Origin: CAJCBL01 sp035298965
GTDB taxonomy: Bacteria > Verrucomicrobiota > Verrucomicrobiia > Opitutales > Opitutaceae
NCBI GenBank assembly: GCA_035298965.1
Contig: DATGXO010000107.1
Coordinates: 1-64,000, forward strand
Length of the DNA stretch: 64,000 nt
Direction of reading: 5' to 3'
Each line of letters starts with the position of its first letter. The stretch's first letter is position 1. Shown piece after piece: positions 17,379-26,231 of the stretch. Below the pieces are notes generated by a model that was given only the letters and a program-made list of their open reading frames with translations, made no database searches and was not told the DNA's origin. A program made the position numbers and the translations under genes.

Positions 17379-17402
17379 TTCCAAGAACTCCACACCTCTG
17401 CA

Positions 17403-17771
17403 ATGCACAAAATGCTCCTTTCCCAAGACTTGCCCTCTTTCCTCGCCCAAGCCAGCGCCCCCGCGAGTGCGCCGTCCGGCGCGGGTGGCAATCCCTTGAT
17501 CAACATGCTGCCGTTTGTGCTGCTCATCGCGGCGATGTGGTTCCTGATGATCGCTCCGCAGCGCAAGAAGCAGAAGGAGCACGCCAAGATGCTCTCGTCC
17601 ATCAAGAGCGGCGACGAGGTCCTCACGTCCGGCGGTATCTATGGCATGGTGGTGACGGTGAAGGAAGATCGCTTCGTGGTCCGCATCGCCGACGGCACCA
17701 AGGTCGAGCTCGCCAAGGGCTTCGTGCAGAGCGTCGAGAAAAAGAGCGACAGCGAGAAGAAGTCGGACTGA
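17403..17771 (+). CDS. yajC: Preprotein translocase subunit YajC
   Basis: 122-residue single-pass inner-membrane protein of the SecDF-YajC accessory complex. The N-terminal region is Ala/Ser/Pro-rich, followed by one hydrophobic segment (about 33-50), the QRKKQKEH charged turn, then the conserved LKSGDEVLTSGG-type motif (here IKSGDEVLTSGGIYG). The next gene is secDF, 81 bp away on the same strand, which is the standard order. A second ATG three codons in is an alternative start. Confidence 0.93.
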   Translation: MHKMLLSQDLPSFLAQASAPASAPSGAGGNPLINMLPFVLLIAAMWFLMIAPQRKKQKEHAKMLSSIKSGDEVLTSGGIYGMVVTVKEDRFVVRIADGTKVELAKGFVQSVEKKSDSEKKSD

Positions 17772-17852
17772 GCTTCCGGCCCGCGTCGTCTCCGGCAAAC
17801 CCCTTCGCACCCCGCAGCCGCGGTGTGCGCACCCCTTTCAACACAACCGACC

Positions 17853-20399
17853 ATGTACCAACGCATCCTCTGGAAATTCGCCCTCACGGCGATTGTCCTG
17901 CTCTGGGCTACGCTGAACCTAGTTCCGTACAAAGAGACCGAGTTCAAGGACTACCTCAAGCAGGAGGCCACCACGCAGCGCGATGAACTGCTCAAGCTGA
18001 TCGATCGCGCCTCCCAGCGCGTGCAGGAGAAGAAGGCGCCCAGCGTCTTCGTCGCTCTCAAGCAGCTCGGCCACGAGGAGCGGATCGACATGACGAAGTT
18101 CTTCCCCGAGGTGCGCCTCGAGTCCTCGCTGCGCAACATCGAGAAGCGAAACGACATCCTCTTCGAATACCTCCTGAAGCAGTCGAAGCCCCGCCTGCAG
18201 CTCGGTCTCGACCTCAAGGGCGGCGTGGCGTTTACGCTCGAAGCCTCGTCGCTCGAAGCCACCGGCCAGCACGAGACCGTGCACGAGCTCAAACTCGACA
18301 AGGCCGTCGAGATCATCGGCACGCGTGTCAACGGCCTCGGCGTCGCCGAGCCGATCATCCGCCCGGTGGGTACCAACCGCATCGAAGTCCAGCTCCCGGG
18401 CGTGTCCACCAAGGACAACCCCGAGGTCATCAGCGTCCTCAAGAAGCCCGCGCTGCTCACCTTCCACCTCGTGCATCCGCAGTTCGCGTTCATGCCCGAG
18501 CCGCTGCCGCTCTCCGCGCTGCCGCCCGGCTACATCAACATGAGCACCGACTCGGACGACGCCAACGGCCGCCCGGTCACCACCTACTGCGTCGTCAAAC
18601 GCATCCCCGAGATGGACGGCGAGAACATCGTCGATTCCCGCCCGACCGTGGACATGTACGGCGGTTACGAGATTCTCCTCCGCTTCAACGACGTCGGCGC
18701 GAAGAAGTTCGCCGACGTGACCGGCGCCAATGTCGGCCGCCTGCTCGGTATCGTGCTTGATGGCAAACTCTACTCCGCCCCGCGCATCAACGATCGCATC
18801 GGCGGCGGCAGCGCCCAGATCACCGGCCGTTTCACGCAGCGTGAGGCGCTCGAGCTGTCCAACGTCCTCAACAACCCGCTCAAGGTGAAGCTCGATGTCG
18901 TCGAGCAGTACGAGGTCGGCAAGAGCCTCGGCGAGGACGCGATCTTGAGCGCCAAGAATGCGTTCATCATCAGCACGGCGCTCACGGTGCTGTTCATCCT
19001 CGCGTTCTACACCTACGGCGGCCTCATCGCCGCGATCGGCATGGGCTGCAACGTCTTCGTCATCCTCGGCGTGATGGCCATGCCTGGCTTGGAAGCGACC
19101 CTCACGATGCCCGGTATCGCCGGTATCGTCCTCACGCTCGCGATGTCGGTCGACGCCAACATCCTGATCTTCGAGCGCATGAAGGAGGAGCTGGCGACGG
19201 GCAAATCCCTGACCGCCGCGCTCGAGGCGGGCTTCGAAAAGGCCTGGTCCGCGATCCTGGACTCCAACGTGACCACGTTGCTCGTCGCCGTGATCATGTG
19301 GGCGCTCGGCAAGGGCGCGGTGAAGGGCTTCGGCGTCACCCTCACGATCGGTATCTTCACCACGATGTTCGCCGCGATGATCGTCAGCAAACTGCTCCTG
19401 CAGGTGGCGATCCTCCCCGGCTACATGAAGCGGCTCCCGATGTTCTCGATCCTCCAGAACACCAAGTACGACTTCCTGAAGTTCGGCCGCCCGGCGTTCA
19501 TCACCTCGTGGCTGATTGTGTTGGTCGGTCTCGGTGTCGTGCTCTTCAAGGGCAAGGACATCTTCGGCATCGACTTCGTCGGCGGCGACCAGGTCACGAT
19601 CTCGTTCTCGCAGCCGGTCGATGTCGGCCAGCTCCGCAGTGCCGCGACTCAGGGCACCGGCGTGCGCGAGGCGACCTTCGCCTACCAGACCCAGCTCGGC
19701 AGTGGCACGCAGGTGCTCAAGTGCACGACCGAGTTCGAGAAGGGCGCGGTCGTGGTCGATACGATCCAGAAGGCCTTCCCGCAGGCCGGGTTCACCAATG
19801 CCGGCGTCAACAGCATCGGCCCGTCCGTCGGTTCCGAGATCCTGAAGAGCGCGGTGATCTCCGTCGCGCTCGCGCTCGTCGGTATCATGCTCTACGTGGC
19901 CTTCCGCTTCGAGTTCGGCTACGGCATGGGCGCGGTCGTCTCCACGGTCCACGATTTGTTCATGACGATCGGCGTGTTTGTGCTCTTCGATCGGCAGTTC
20001 AACGCCTCGATGGTCGCCGCGATCCTGCTCATCATCGGTTACTCGATCAACGACACCATCGTCGTGTTCGACCGCATCCGTGAGGAGCTCGCTGGCAATC
20101 CCGAGGGCTCGCTGCGCGACGTGCTGAACCGCGCGCTCAATCTCACGCTCTCGCGCACGGTGATCACCGGCGGCACCACGCTGCTCACCTCGATCACGCT
20201 CATCGTCGTCACGACGGGCGACGTGAACGACATCGCCTTCACGCTCCTCATCGGTGTCCTCACCGGCACGTTCTCCTCGCTGTTCATCGCCTGCCCCGTC
20301 TTCTACTGGTGGCACAAGGGCGACCGCCGACACGTCGAGGCGCACCGCGACATCGCGCCGAAGTACGAGTGGGAAGGCGCGAGCAAGGCCTCCAACTGA
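17853..20399 (+). CDS. secDF: Fused protein-export membrane protein SecDF
   Basis: 848 residues joining SecD and SecF in one chain; it uses the proton gradient to help pull proteins out of the Sec channel. SecD part: first TM near residue 10-27, QLGLDLKGGV, a large P1 periplasmic domain, then TM4-type MSVDANILIFERMKEEL. SecF part begins near residue 540 with FGIDFVGG and ends with a GYSINDTIVVFDRIREEL repeat. Each half has its Asp/Arg proton-path motif. Start chosen at MYQRILWKFALT. The fusion occurs in several phyla, including Verrucomicrobiota. Confidence 0.96.
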   Translation: MYQRILWKFALTAIVLLWATLNLVPYKETEFKDYLKQEATTQRDELLKLIDRASQRVQEKKAPSVFVALKQLGHEERIDMTKFFPEVRLESSLRNIEKRNDILFEYLLKQSKPRLQLGLDLKGGVAFTLEASSLEATGQHETVHELKLDKAVEIIGTRVNGLGVAEPIIRPVGTNRIEVQLPGVSTKDNPEVISVLKKPALLTFHLVHPQFAFMPEPLPLSALPPGYINMSTDSDDANGRPVTTYCVVKRIPEMDGENIVDSRPTVDMYGGYEILLRFNDVGAKKFADVTGANVGRLLGIVLDGKLYSAPRINDRIGGGSAQITGRFTQREALELSNVLNNPLKVKLDVVEQYEVGKSLGEDAILSAKNAFIISTALTVLFILAFYTYGGLIAAIGMGCNVFVILGVMAMPGLEATLTMPGIAGIVLTLAMSVDANILIFERMKEELATGKSLTAALEAGFEKAWSAILDSNVTTLLVAVIMWALGKGAVKGFGVTLTIGIFTTMFAAMIVSKLLLQVAILPGYMKRLPMFSILQNTKYDFLKFGRPAFITSWLIVLVGLGVVLFKGKDIFGIDFVGGDQVTISFSQPVDVGQLRSAATQGTGVREATFAYQTQLGSGTQVLKCTTEFEKGAVVVDTIQKAFPQAGFTNAGVNSIGPSVGSEILKSAVISVALALVGIMLYVAFRFEFGYGMGAVVSTVHDLFMTIGVFVLFDRQFNASMVAAILLIIGYSINDTIVVFDRIREELAGNPEGSLRDVLNRALNLTLSRTVITGGTTLLTSITLIVVTTGDVNDIAFTLLIGVLTGTFSSLFIACPVFYWWHKGDRRHVEAHRDIAPKYEWEGASKASN

Positions 20400-20445
20400 A
20401 CCGCCGCGCGCTCTCCTCTCGGGGAGTGCGCGTCCGTTCGGCCCC

Positions 20446-22179
20446 ATGCCCGCCACGGTGAAACACCGTTGGAACTATCAACCCGTGGACGCGGAAGCGT
20501 CCGCGCGGCTCGTCACGGCGCTCCAGATCAGCCAAGTGCTCGCCGAGCTCCTCGTGCGCGCCGGCTGGGCCGATCCCGACGAGGCGCGCCGCTTCCTCCA
20601 GCCGCGCCTGGCCGAGCTCGAGGATCCGTTTCGCATCGTCGGCATCGACCAAGCGGTGACGCGCCTGCGCCGCGCGATCGCGCTGCGCGAGTCGCTCGTG
20701 ATCCTCGGCGACTACGATGTCGACGGCGTCAGCAGCACGGCCTTCCTCGTCGCGATCCTGCGGCAGTTCGGGCTCGATCCACGTTTCATCGTCCCGCTCC
20801 GGCTCGAGGAAGGCTACGGCCTGAGCCGCAACGCCATCGACCGCGCGCTCGAGGCCGGCGTGCCGAATCTCTTCGTCGCACTCGACTGCGGCACCAACTC
20901 CTGCGCCGAGGTCGCCTATCTGCGCTCGCGTGGGGCGGATGTCGTCATCGTCGATCATCACCGCTCGAAGGAAGCCGTCCCCGAGGACGCGATCCTGATC
21001 AACCCGCACGTCTCCGCGGCGACCGCGGCGCCAGCGTGGCAGAACCTCTGCACCGTCGGACTCGTCTTCAAGCTCGTGCACGCGCTCCTCAAGGCCGAGC
21101 GCGACGCCGGCAGCGCGGTTGCGCAGGCGATCAAGTTGCGCGACTACCTCGACCTCGTCGCGATGGGCACGGTCGCCGATCTCGTGCCGCTGCTCGGCGA
21201 GAACCGCATCCTCGCGAAACACGGACTCTCGATCCTTGAGCAGACGGCGCGCCCCGGCCTGCTCGCCCTCATGGAGGTGAGCGGCATCGATCGCACCAAC
21301 GGCCTGCAACCGGTCGACATCTCCTTCCGTCTCGGCCCGCGCATCAACGCCAGCGGCCGCCTCGCCGACGCCGCGCTCTCCGTCGAGCTGATCCTCAGCC
21401 AGGACAACGCGTTCTGCCGCGACGCCGCGCGCCAGCTCGACGGCTTCAACCGCGAGCGCCAGGACATCGAGCGCCGCATCACCGAAGATGCCGAGCGCCA
21501 GGTCGAGCAACTCTACGCCGCCGACCACGGCATCGTGCTCTACGACGACAACTGGCACCCCGGCGTCGTCGGCATCGTCGCCAGCCGCGTGTCACGGAAG
21601 TTCAACCGCCCCTGCATCGTGCTCGGCCGCGAAGGCGAACTCGCGAAGGGTTCCGGCCGCAGCGTCTTCGGCGTGAGCCTCGTCGACGCGCTCGGCGACA
21701 GCAACGCGCTGCTGAGCAACTGGGGCGGCCATCCGATGGCCGTCGGCGTCTCGCTCGACCGCTCCCGCGTCACGGAGTTTCGCGGCCAGTTCAACACGGC
21801 CGTCGCGCAGCGTCTCGCCGGTCGCGAACTCGATCGCGCGTTCGACATCTCGGCTTGGGTCGACCTCGAGTCGATCGACGAGCACCTCATGGGCGAGCTC
21901 GCGCTGCTGCATCCGTTCGGCCAGGGCAACCCGAAGCCCGTGTTCGCCGTCGCCGGCGCAGTCTTCGCGAAACGTCCCGAAGTCTTCAAGGACCAGCATT
22001 TCCGCTTCCAGCTCGACGACGACGACGGCCGCCGGCTCTTCGGCGTGGCGTGGAAGATGGCCGATCGCCTGCCGCCCGCCGGTCGCCGCGTCGACCTCGC
22101 GTTCGAGCTCGTCTGGAACCATTTCAACGGCCGCAAGCTCCTCCAGCTCGAGCTGCTCGACTGGCGCTTGGCGAAGTAG
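20446..22179 (+). CDS. recJ: Single-stranded-DNA exonuclease RecJ
   Basis: 577-residue 5'-3' ssDNA exonuclease of recombination and mismatch repair. DHH phosphoesterase motifs: GDYDVDGVSST (88-98) and DHH (170-172). A DHHA1 motif region is present around SGRSVFGVSL and GGHPMAVGVS, followed by an OB-type C-terminal domain. Start MPATVKHRWNY lies 46 bp after secDF; the frame is open further upstream inside secDF but is unrelated there. Confidence 0.95.
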   Translation: MPATVKHRWNYQPVDAEASARLVTALQISQVLAELLVRAGWADPDEARRFLQPRLAELEDPFRIVGIDQAVTRLRRAIALRESLVILGDYDVDGVSSTAFLVAILRQFGLDPRFIVPLRLEEGYGLSRNAIDRALEAGVPNLFVALDCGTNSCAEVAYLRSRGADVVIVDHHRSKEAVPEDAILINPHVSAATAAPAWQNLCTVGLVFKLVHALLKAERDAGSAVAQAIKLRDYLDLVAMGTVADLVPLLGENRILAKHGLSILEQTARPGLLALMEVSGIDRTNGLQPVDISFRLGPRINASGRLADAALSVELILSQDNAFCRDAARQLDGFNRERQDIERRITEDAERQVEQLYAADHGIVLYDDNWHPGVVGIVASRVSRKFNRPCIVLGREGELAKGSGRSVFGVSLVDALGDSNALLSNWGGHPMAVGVSLDRSRVTEFRGQFNTAVAQRLAGRELDRAFDISAWVDLESIDEHLMGELALLHPFGQGNPKPVFAVAGAVFAKRPEVFKDQHFRFQLDDDDGRRLFGVAWKMADRLPPAGRRVDLAFELVWNHFNGRKLLQLELLDWRLAK

Positions 22180-22197
22180 TGCGGAAAGTGCGCTCGT

Positions 22198-22222
22198 AGC
22201 GAAAGCCGCCAAGGCTTTCGAC
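22198..22222. repeat. Hairpin element after recJ (CGAAAGCC-GCCAA-GGCTTTCG)
   Basis: Eight-base perfect stem with a five-base loop, about 20 bp past the recJ stop. There is no T-tract, so it is either a REP-like dispersed palindrome or a weak terminator between convergent genes. Confidence 0.5.
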
Positions 22223-22266
22223 TCGGCTTGGCCGATCGGAATTCTGGCGGATTTCGATAAAGCGCC

Positions 22267-23493
22267 TCACGGCTCCCGTGCCCGCAGTCGCACGACGAGG
22301 ATCTCGCCGGGATGCCACAGGCGCATGCGCGGCCCCCAGGTGCCGGTGCCGCGGCCGACGAACAACGTGAGCCCGTTCACCTCGTAGCGTCCCGTGAAGA
22401 GCGGAAAACGTCGCTGCACCAGGAAACTGAACGGCCAGATCTGGCCGCCGTGCGTGTGACCGCAGAACATGACATCTGCGCCCGCTTCGGCGGCGGCGGT
22501 CACATCGTGGCGCTCCGGCGTGTGGGCAAGCAGCAACGTGACACCGGCTGGCGGCGCGCTGGCGAAAGTACGTTCCACTCGCCGATCCTCCCCGCCCGCG
22601 TGTGGGCGGCTGAGCACGGCGGGGTCATCGATGCCCGCAAGCTGCACGCCGGGCAGGAGTTCAACACTGCGGTTGCGAAGCACCCGCACGCCGCCGGATT
22701 CGGCGAACTCCGTGACGCGATCTGCGCCGGCGTAGGCATCGTGGTTGCCGAGCGCGAGCCACACGCCGCGCGGCGCGCGCAACGTCCGCAGCACCGGTGC
22801 GAGCGGCAGCGCGTGGTCGATGTCGGAGTCGACGAGATCGCCCGCGATCAGCACCGCGTCGGGCTTGAGCGCGTCGAGTTGCGCGATGCGCGCCTCGAGC
22901 CACCGCCGGCCGATCAACGAGCCGAGGTGAAGATCCGAGACGACTGCCAACGTGAGGCCATCGGCGGAGCGGGGCAGGTTGGCCAACGTCAGCTCTTGCT
23001 GGCGCACCACCGGCGCGCGCAGGCCCTGCACGAGTGCCAGCGCCGCGAGCATGCCGGCGACGACGATCGCCCCACCGCGCAACTGCGGCGCGAGGCGCGG
23101 AAGCAACAGGCCGCCGAGCGTGACGACATCGACGACGAGCAGCGCCGCAAAGAGGAGGAAGAGCAGGCCCATCCACGTTGAACCGAGGACCTCCAAGCTC
23201 GCCGCAAGCCCGCGCCACCCGCGCGCCGAGAGCAGCCGCGCGGCCGGGTAGCTGAGCAAGAGCGCCAACAAAACCAGCGCGAGCGCGCGCGGCGAGAGAT
23301 GTGCCGCGACCCACGGCACGCCGACGATTCGACTGCCGACATAGAGGTGGAGCACGGCCCAGATGCTGAGAACGACCACGAAAAACATCGCCGCCACAAG
23401 GGCGAAGCTTGGCCGCTTTTCAAGCGGCCGCCGGCGAGCGGCGCCGACCGAGGATGCGCGGTCTGGTGAATGGCGGACGTCGAGCGATCGCAA
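22267..23493 (-). CDS. Membrane-anchored metallophosphoesterase (YkuE/YaeI-like)
   Basis: About 408 residues: four hydrophobic segments in the first 155, then a calcineurin-like phosphoesterase domain with SDLHLGS, GDLVDSD, GNHD and GHTHGGQ metal motifs. Related proteins (YkuE/YaeI) are associated with lipid phosphates at the membrane; the substrate here is unknown. The start is uncertain: TTG at 23493 adds a basic stretch (RRRPLEKRP) before the first helix, which suits membrane topology; GTG 23397 and ATG 23388 are alternatives. It follows the LysR gene by 27 bp. Confidence 0.85.
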   Translation of the reverse strand: MRSLDVRHSPDRASSVGAARRRPLEKRPSFALVAAMFFVVVLSIWAVLHLYVGSRIVGVPWVAAHLSPRALALVLLALLLSYPAARLLSARGWRGLAASLEVLGSTWMGLLFLLFAALLVVDVVTLGGLLLPRLAPQLRGGAIVVAGMLAALALVQGLRAPVVRQQELTLANLPRSADGLTLAVVSDLHLGSLIGRRWLEARIAQLDALKPDAVLIAGDLVDSDIDHALPLAPVLRTLRAPRGVWLALGNHDAYAGADRVTEFAESGGVRVLRNRSVELLPGVQLAGIDDPAVLSRPHAGGEDRRVERTFASAPPAGVTLLLAHTPERHDVTAAAEAGADVMFCGHTHGGQIWPFSFLVQRRFPLFTGRYEVNGLTLFVGRGTGTWGPRMRLWHPGEILVVRLRAREP

Positions 23494-23520
23494 ACGCCGC
23501 GGATTCCCCGCCGCCTCCGC

Positions 23521-24414
23521 CTAGTTCTCGCGCCGTGAGCCCGCGGGCGAGCTCAGCGCCTCCGCGAGCGCGGCGAGCCGGGCGGCGTCGCCGGCGTTCC
23601 GGCGCCACGCGGCGTGCATCGTGAGCGCGAGACCCGGCGGGCGCAGTGAGGCGAAGGTCACGCCAGCGTGCGGAAGTTTCTTGGACATCGGCAGCACGTA
23701 GCCGATCGCGTCGCTTGTCGAAACGCGGAGGAACAGCGACGCCACTCCGTCGACACTGCCGATCACCCGCGGACGGAAACCCGCGCGCGCGGCCGCCGTT
23801 TCGAGCAGTCCGGCGCGGCCGGGAAACGCGGCCTCGTCCCACGCGATCCACTCGGCGGAGGCGAGATCGGCGAGCGCGAGTCGGCGGCGTTTCGCGAGCG
23901 GGTTGGCGGCGCCGAGTGCGATCAGCAGCGGGAGCGTGGCGAGCGGGCGGGTGGCGAACTCGCGGTCGAGAGCCGGCGTCGTCGGGCCGATCAACGCGAA
24001 GTCGAGTTCGCCGCGACGAAGGGCGTCGATCAGACCGGCCGCGGTTCGCTCCTCGGTGTGGAGCTCGATGTGGGGGTGTTTTCGGCAGAAGGCGCGCAGC
24101 ACGGGCGTGAAGAAATCGAGCCAGAGCGTGCCGTAGTGGCCGAGGCGGAGGCGTTGGCCGGCGTGGCGTGCCGTCTCGATGGCTTGCTCGGCGGCGGCGA
24201 GGATTTCGCGGGCACGCGGCAGCAGCGCCGCGCCGGCGGGCGTGAGCGCTGTCGCGACGCCGTGGCGCGCGAGCAGCGGCGCGCCGATCTCGCTCTCGAG
24301 GTCGCGGAGCTGGCGACTGAGGGCGGGCTGCGTGAGGTGCAGCCGGGCGGCGGCGCGGGAGAAGTGCAGCGTTTCCGCCACGGCGACGAAGTACCGGAGA
24401 TGGCGCAGCTCCAT
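23521..24414 (-). CDS. LysR-family transcriptional regulator
   Basis: 297 residues: an N-terminal winged helix-turn-helix (RHLRYFVAVAETLHFSRAA, then LTQPALSRQLRDLE), a linker helix, and an effector-binding domain from about 90 that resembles the HcaR/CynR group (LRLGHYGTLW, LALIG). It is transcribed away from an isochorismatase-like gene with 91 bp between starts, the classic LysR arrangement, and so probably controls that gene and itself. The effector is unknown. Confidence 0.93.
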   Translation of the reverse strand: MELRHLRYFVAVAETLHFSRAAARLHLTQPALSRQLRDLESEIGAPLLARHGVATALTPAGAALLPRAREILAAAEQAIETARHAGQRLRLGHYGTLWLDFFTPVLRAFCRKHPHIELHTEERTAAGLIDALRRGELDFALIGPTTPALDREFATRPLATLPLLIALGAANPLAKRRRLALADLASAEWIAWDEAAFPGRAGLLETAAARAGFRPRVIGSVDGVASLFLRVSTSDAIGYVLPMSKKLPHAGVTFASLRPPGLALTMHAAWRRNAGDAARLAALAEALSSPAGSRREN

Positions 24415-24423
24415 GTCGGCGAG

Positions 24424-24447
24424 GCTGCGACATTACCAAAAGGCAGC
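24424..24447. promoter_or_regulatory. Possible LysR operator in the divergent intergenic region
   Basis: GCTGC (24424-24428) and GCAGC (24443-24447) form an interrupted palindrome with an AT-richer centre (ATTACCAAAA), close to the LysR start. It is the only dyad in the 91-bp region. LysR operators usually carry a T-N11-A core; this is compatible but not proved. Confidence 0.3.
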
Positions 24448-24505
24448 GAAGGCGAAAAACACGGCATTAGCCGGTCGGCGGACGTGTCGGTAAACTGGGG
24501 GCACG

Positions 24506-25183
24506 ATGCAATCTATCTTCTCCTGCCACACCATAAACACACTCGCCGCCGCGGCGGTGGCGGTCGGTACCGCGCTCTGCGCGGCGGCACCGGCGACTTT
24601 GCTCGACCTCTCCGGCGCGCGTTGGGAACCGGCCCGCCTCGCCGAGGCGGCGCTCGTGATCGTCGACGCGCAGCGCGAGTACGCCGACGGCAAGTTGCCG
24701 TTGCCCGATCTCGACAGCGCGGTGCAGGAGATTGCGGAGCTGCTGCGCCGGGCGCGCGCGGCGGGGACGCCGGTGATCCACGTCGTGCAGCAGGGGCGGC
24801 CGGGCGGCGCGATCATGGACCCGAACGGCGAGATGGTGGAAATCCTCGCGCCACTGGTGCCGCGTGCGGGCGAGACCGTGATCGTGAAACGCCTGCCGAA
24901 CTCGTTCGCCGGAACGGACCTCGAGGCGACGCTCGCGCGCACCGGCCGCAAGCACGTGATCGTAGTCGGTTTCATGACGCACATGTGCGTGAGCGCCACG
25001 GTGCGGGCGGCGCTCGACCACGGTTATCGTTGCACGGTGGTTGCGGCGGCATGTGCGAGCCGCGACTTGCCCGACGGCCACGGCGGCACCGTGCCCGCCG
25101 CGGAGGTGCACCGCGTGGAGTTGGCGGCGCTCGGCGATCGTTTCGCGGCGGTGGTGGCCGATGCCGCGGCGATTCGCGACTGA
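24506..25183 (+). CDS. Isochorismatase-like cysteine hydrolase, probably exported
   Basis: 225 residues. The hydrolase domain has the triad Asp54 (VDAQREY), Lys128 (VKRLPNSF) and Cys161 (GFMTHMCVSAT). Members hydrolyse amides such as nicotinamide or N-carbamoyl compounds, or vinyl ethers. Unusually, it starts with a hydrophobic segment (NTLAAAAVAVGTALCAAAP) that looks like a signal peptide or anchor before the domain. A GGGGG stretch upstream is a weak ribosome site. Divergent from the LysR gene, probably its regulator. Confidence 0.85.
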   Translation: MQSIFSCHTINTLAAAAVAVGTALCAAAPATLLDLSGARWEPARLAEAALVIVDAQREYADGKLPLPDLDSAVQEIAELLRRARAAGTPVIHVVQQGRPGGAIMDPNGEMVEILAPLVPRAGETVIVKRLPNSFAGTDLEATLARTGRKHVIVVGFMTHMCVSATVRAALDHGYRCTVVAAACASRDLPDGHGGTVPAAEVHRVELAALGDRFAAVVADAAAIRD

Positions 25184-25228
25184 GCCGCGGTCAGGAGATC
25201 AGCGTGGGGCCCCCTACGTGCTCCCATC

Positions 25229-25276
25229 GCCCGGCCGTGGCCGGGCACGAAAAAGGCGCCGCTGCTGAGCGGCGCC
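25229..25276 (-). terminator. Terminator after hisI
   Basis: On the minus strand GGCGCCGCT, loop CAGC, AGCGGCGCC (25255-25276) is followed by TTTTT (25250-25254). A second GC hairpin (CCCGGCCGTGGCCGGG, 25230-25245) lies just beyond it. Confidence 0.8.
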
Positions 25277-25302
25277 GGAAAATGGAGACGAGGGCGGGCG
25301 GC

Positions 25303-25749
25303 TTACTTCTTGTAGACGAGCTTCGGGTCGAACTTCGGCGCGCCGAGGATCTCGAGGGCGAAGGTCTCCTTGTCGGCGAGGCGGCGGTAGAAGCAGGACT
25401 CGTAGCCGTTGTGGCAGGCGGCGCCGACGCCGGCCTGTTCGACCTTGATGAGGATCACGTCCTGGTCGCAGTCGGTGCGGAGCTCCTTCACGAGTTGCAC
25501 GTTGCCGGACTCCTCGCCCTTCAACCAGAGCTTCTTGCGGGAACGGCTCCAGTAGGTGGCCTTGCCGGTCTTGAGCGTGTGCGCAAGCGACTCGGCGTTC
25601 ATGAACGCGAACATCACGACCTCGCCGGAATGGACGTCTTGCGCGATGCAGGGGATGAGACCTTCGGCGTCGAACTTCGGCTGGAAGGTGCGGCCGAGTT
25701 CGATCTCGGCGGTGTTGGTGCGGGCGGGGAACGGGACAAACGTGCTCAT
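25303..25749 (-). CDS. hisI: Phosphoribosyl-AMP cyclohydrolase
   Basis: 148-residue third enzyme of histidine synthesis: opens the adenine ring of PR-AMP. Landmarks: MFAFMN, TYWSRSRKKLWLKGE, the RTDCDQD box (Asp93, 95, 97 for Mg; Cys94 for Zn), and Cys112/Cys119 in AACHNGYESCFYR. It is monofunctional, with no HisE domain. A terminator follows. No other his gene is in the window. Confidence 0.95.
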   Translation of the reverse strand: MSTFVPFPARTNTAEIELGRTFQPKFDAEGLIPCIAQDVHSGEVVMFAFMNAESLAHTLKTGKATYWSRSRKKLWLKGEESGNVQLVKELRTDCDQDVILIKVEQAGVGAACHNGYESCFYRRLADKETFALEILGAPKFDPKLVYKK

Positions 25750-25810
25750 GGAATTGGTGGGTCGAGGGGGAAAACGGCTCGGCGGCGCAGTTCAACGGCG
25801 CGCGAGCCGC

Positions 25811-26134
25811 TTAACCGGATTTTGGATTCGCGGCGGGGTCGTCGTGCAGGCGGCGGAGGTAGTCGTAGCTGTAGAGGCCGGTGCGGTGGCCGTCGCTGAA
25901 CTCGAAGTTGAGGGCGTAGTTGCCCACGCGGCTCCAGTTGACGACGGAGACGCCGGGAAACGACGTGCGCGGATCGCCGCCGATCTGCTGGCCGAGCACA
26001 TCGCGCTCGCCCATGTTTTCCGCGCTCGGGGAGGCGGCGCGGAGAAACTCGCCGGCGAAGTAGCTCTCCACGCCGTCGCTCCAACGGATGGCGACTTCGT
26101 TGCCGATGAGCTGGATGTCGATGGGCGTGAGCAT
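25811..26134 (-). CDS. DUF971 (GBBH-like N-terminal domain) protein
   Basis: 107 residues with the DUF971 pattern: IQLIGNEVAIRWSDGVESYF, LR.A SPSAEN, and NYALNFEFSDGHRTGLYSYDYLR near the end. The fold is also found at the N-terminus of gamma-butyrobetaine hydroxylases, and as a small stand-alone protein next to iron-sulfur genes in other bacteria. Its function is not established. Start at MLTPIDIQLIGNE; a TTG 28 codons upstream gives an implausible Arg/Pro-rich leader. It precedes hisI on the same strand by 61 bp. Confidence 0.8.
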   Translation of the reverse strand: MLTPIDIQLIGNEVAIRWSDGVESYFAGEFLRAASPSAENMGERDVLGQQIGGDPRTSFPGVSVVNWSRVGNYALNFEFSDGHRTGLYSYDYLRRLHDDPAANPKSG

Positions 26135-26231
26135 GGAGAAAGCCGGCGAGCGTAGGTCGGGCGGGCCCGGGGAAAAGCGAAATCCGGCGGCGCGCGCGGT
26201 TGTGCGCGGGCGCGCCAAGCGGGCCGGGTCG

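Noticed and set aside
15384..17402. Plus-strand open frame of more than 670 codons opposite speA
   Set aside because: Its Glu/Val/Asp-rich composition is the typical antisense shadow of a GC-rich gene; SpeA on the minus strand has full family motifs.
17919..20456. Minus-strand 845-codon frame opposite secDF
   Set aside because: Antisense shadow with Arg/Asp/Glu/His-rich sequence and no fold; secDF is clearly the gene.
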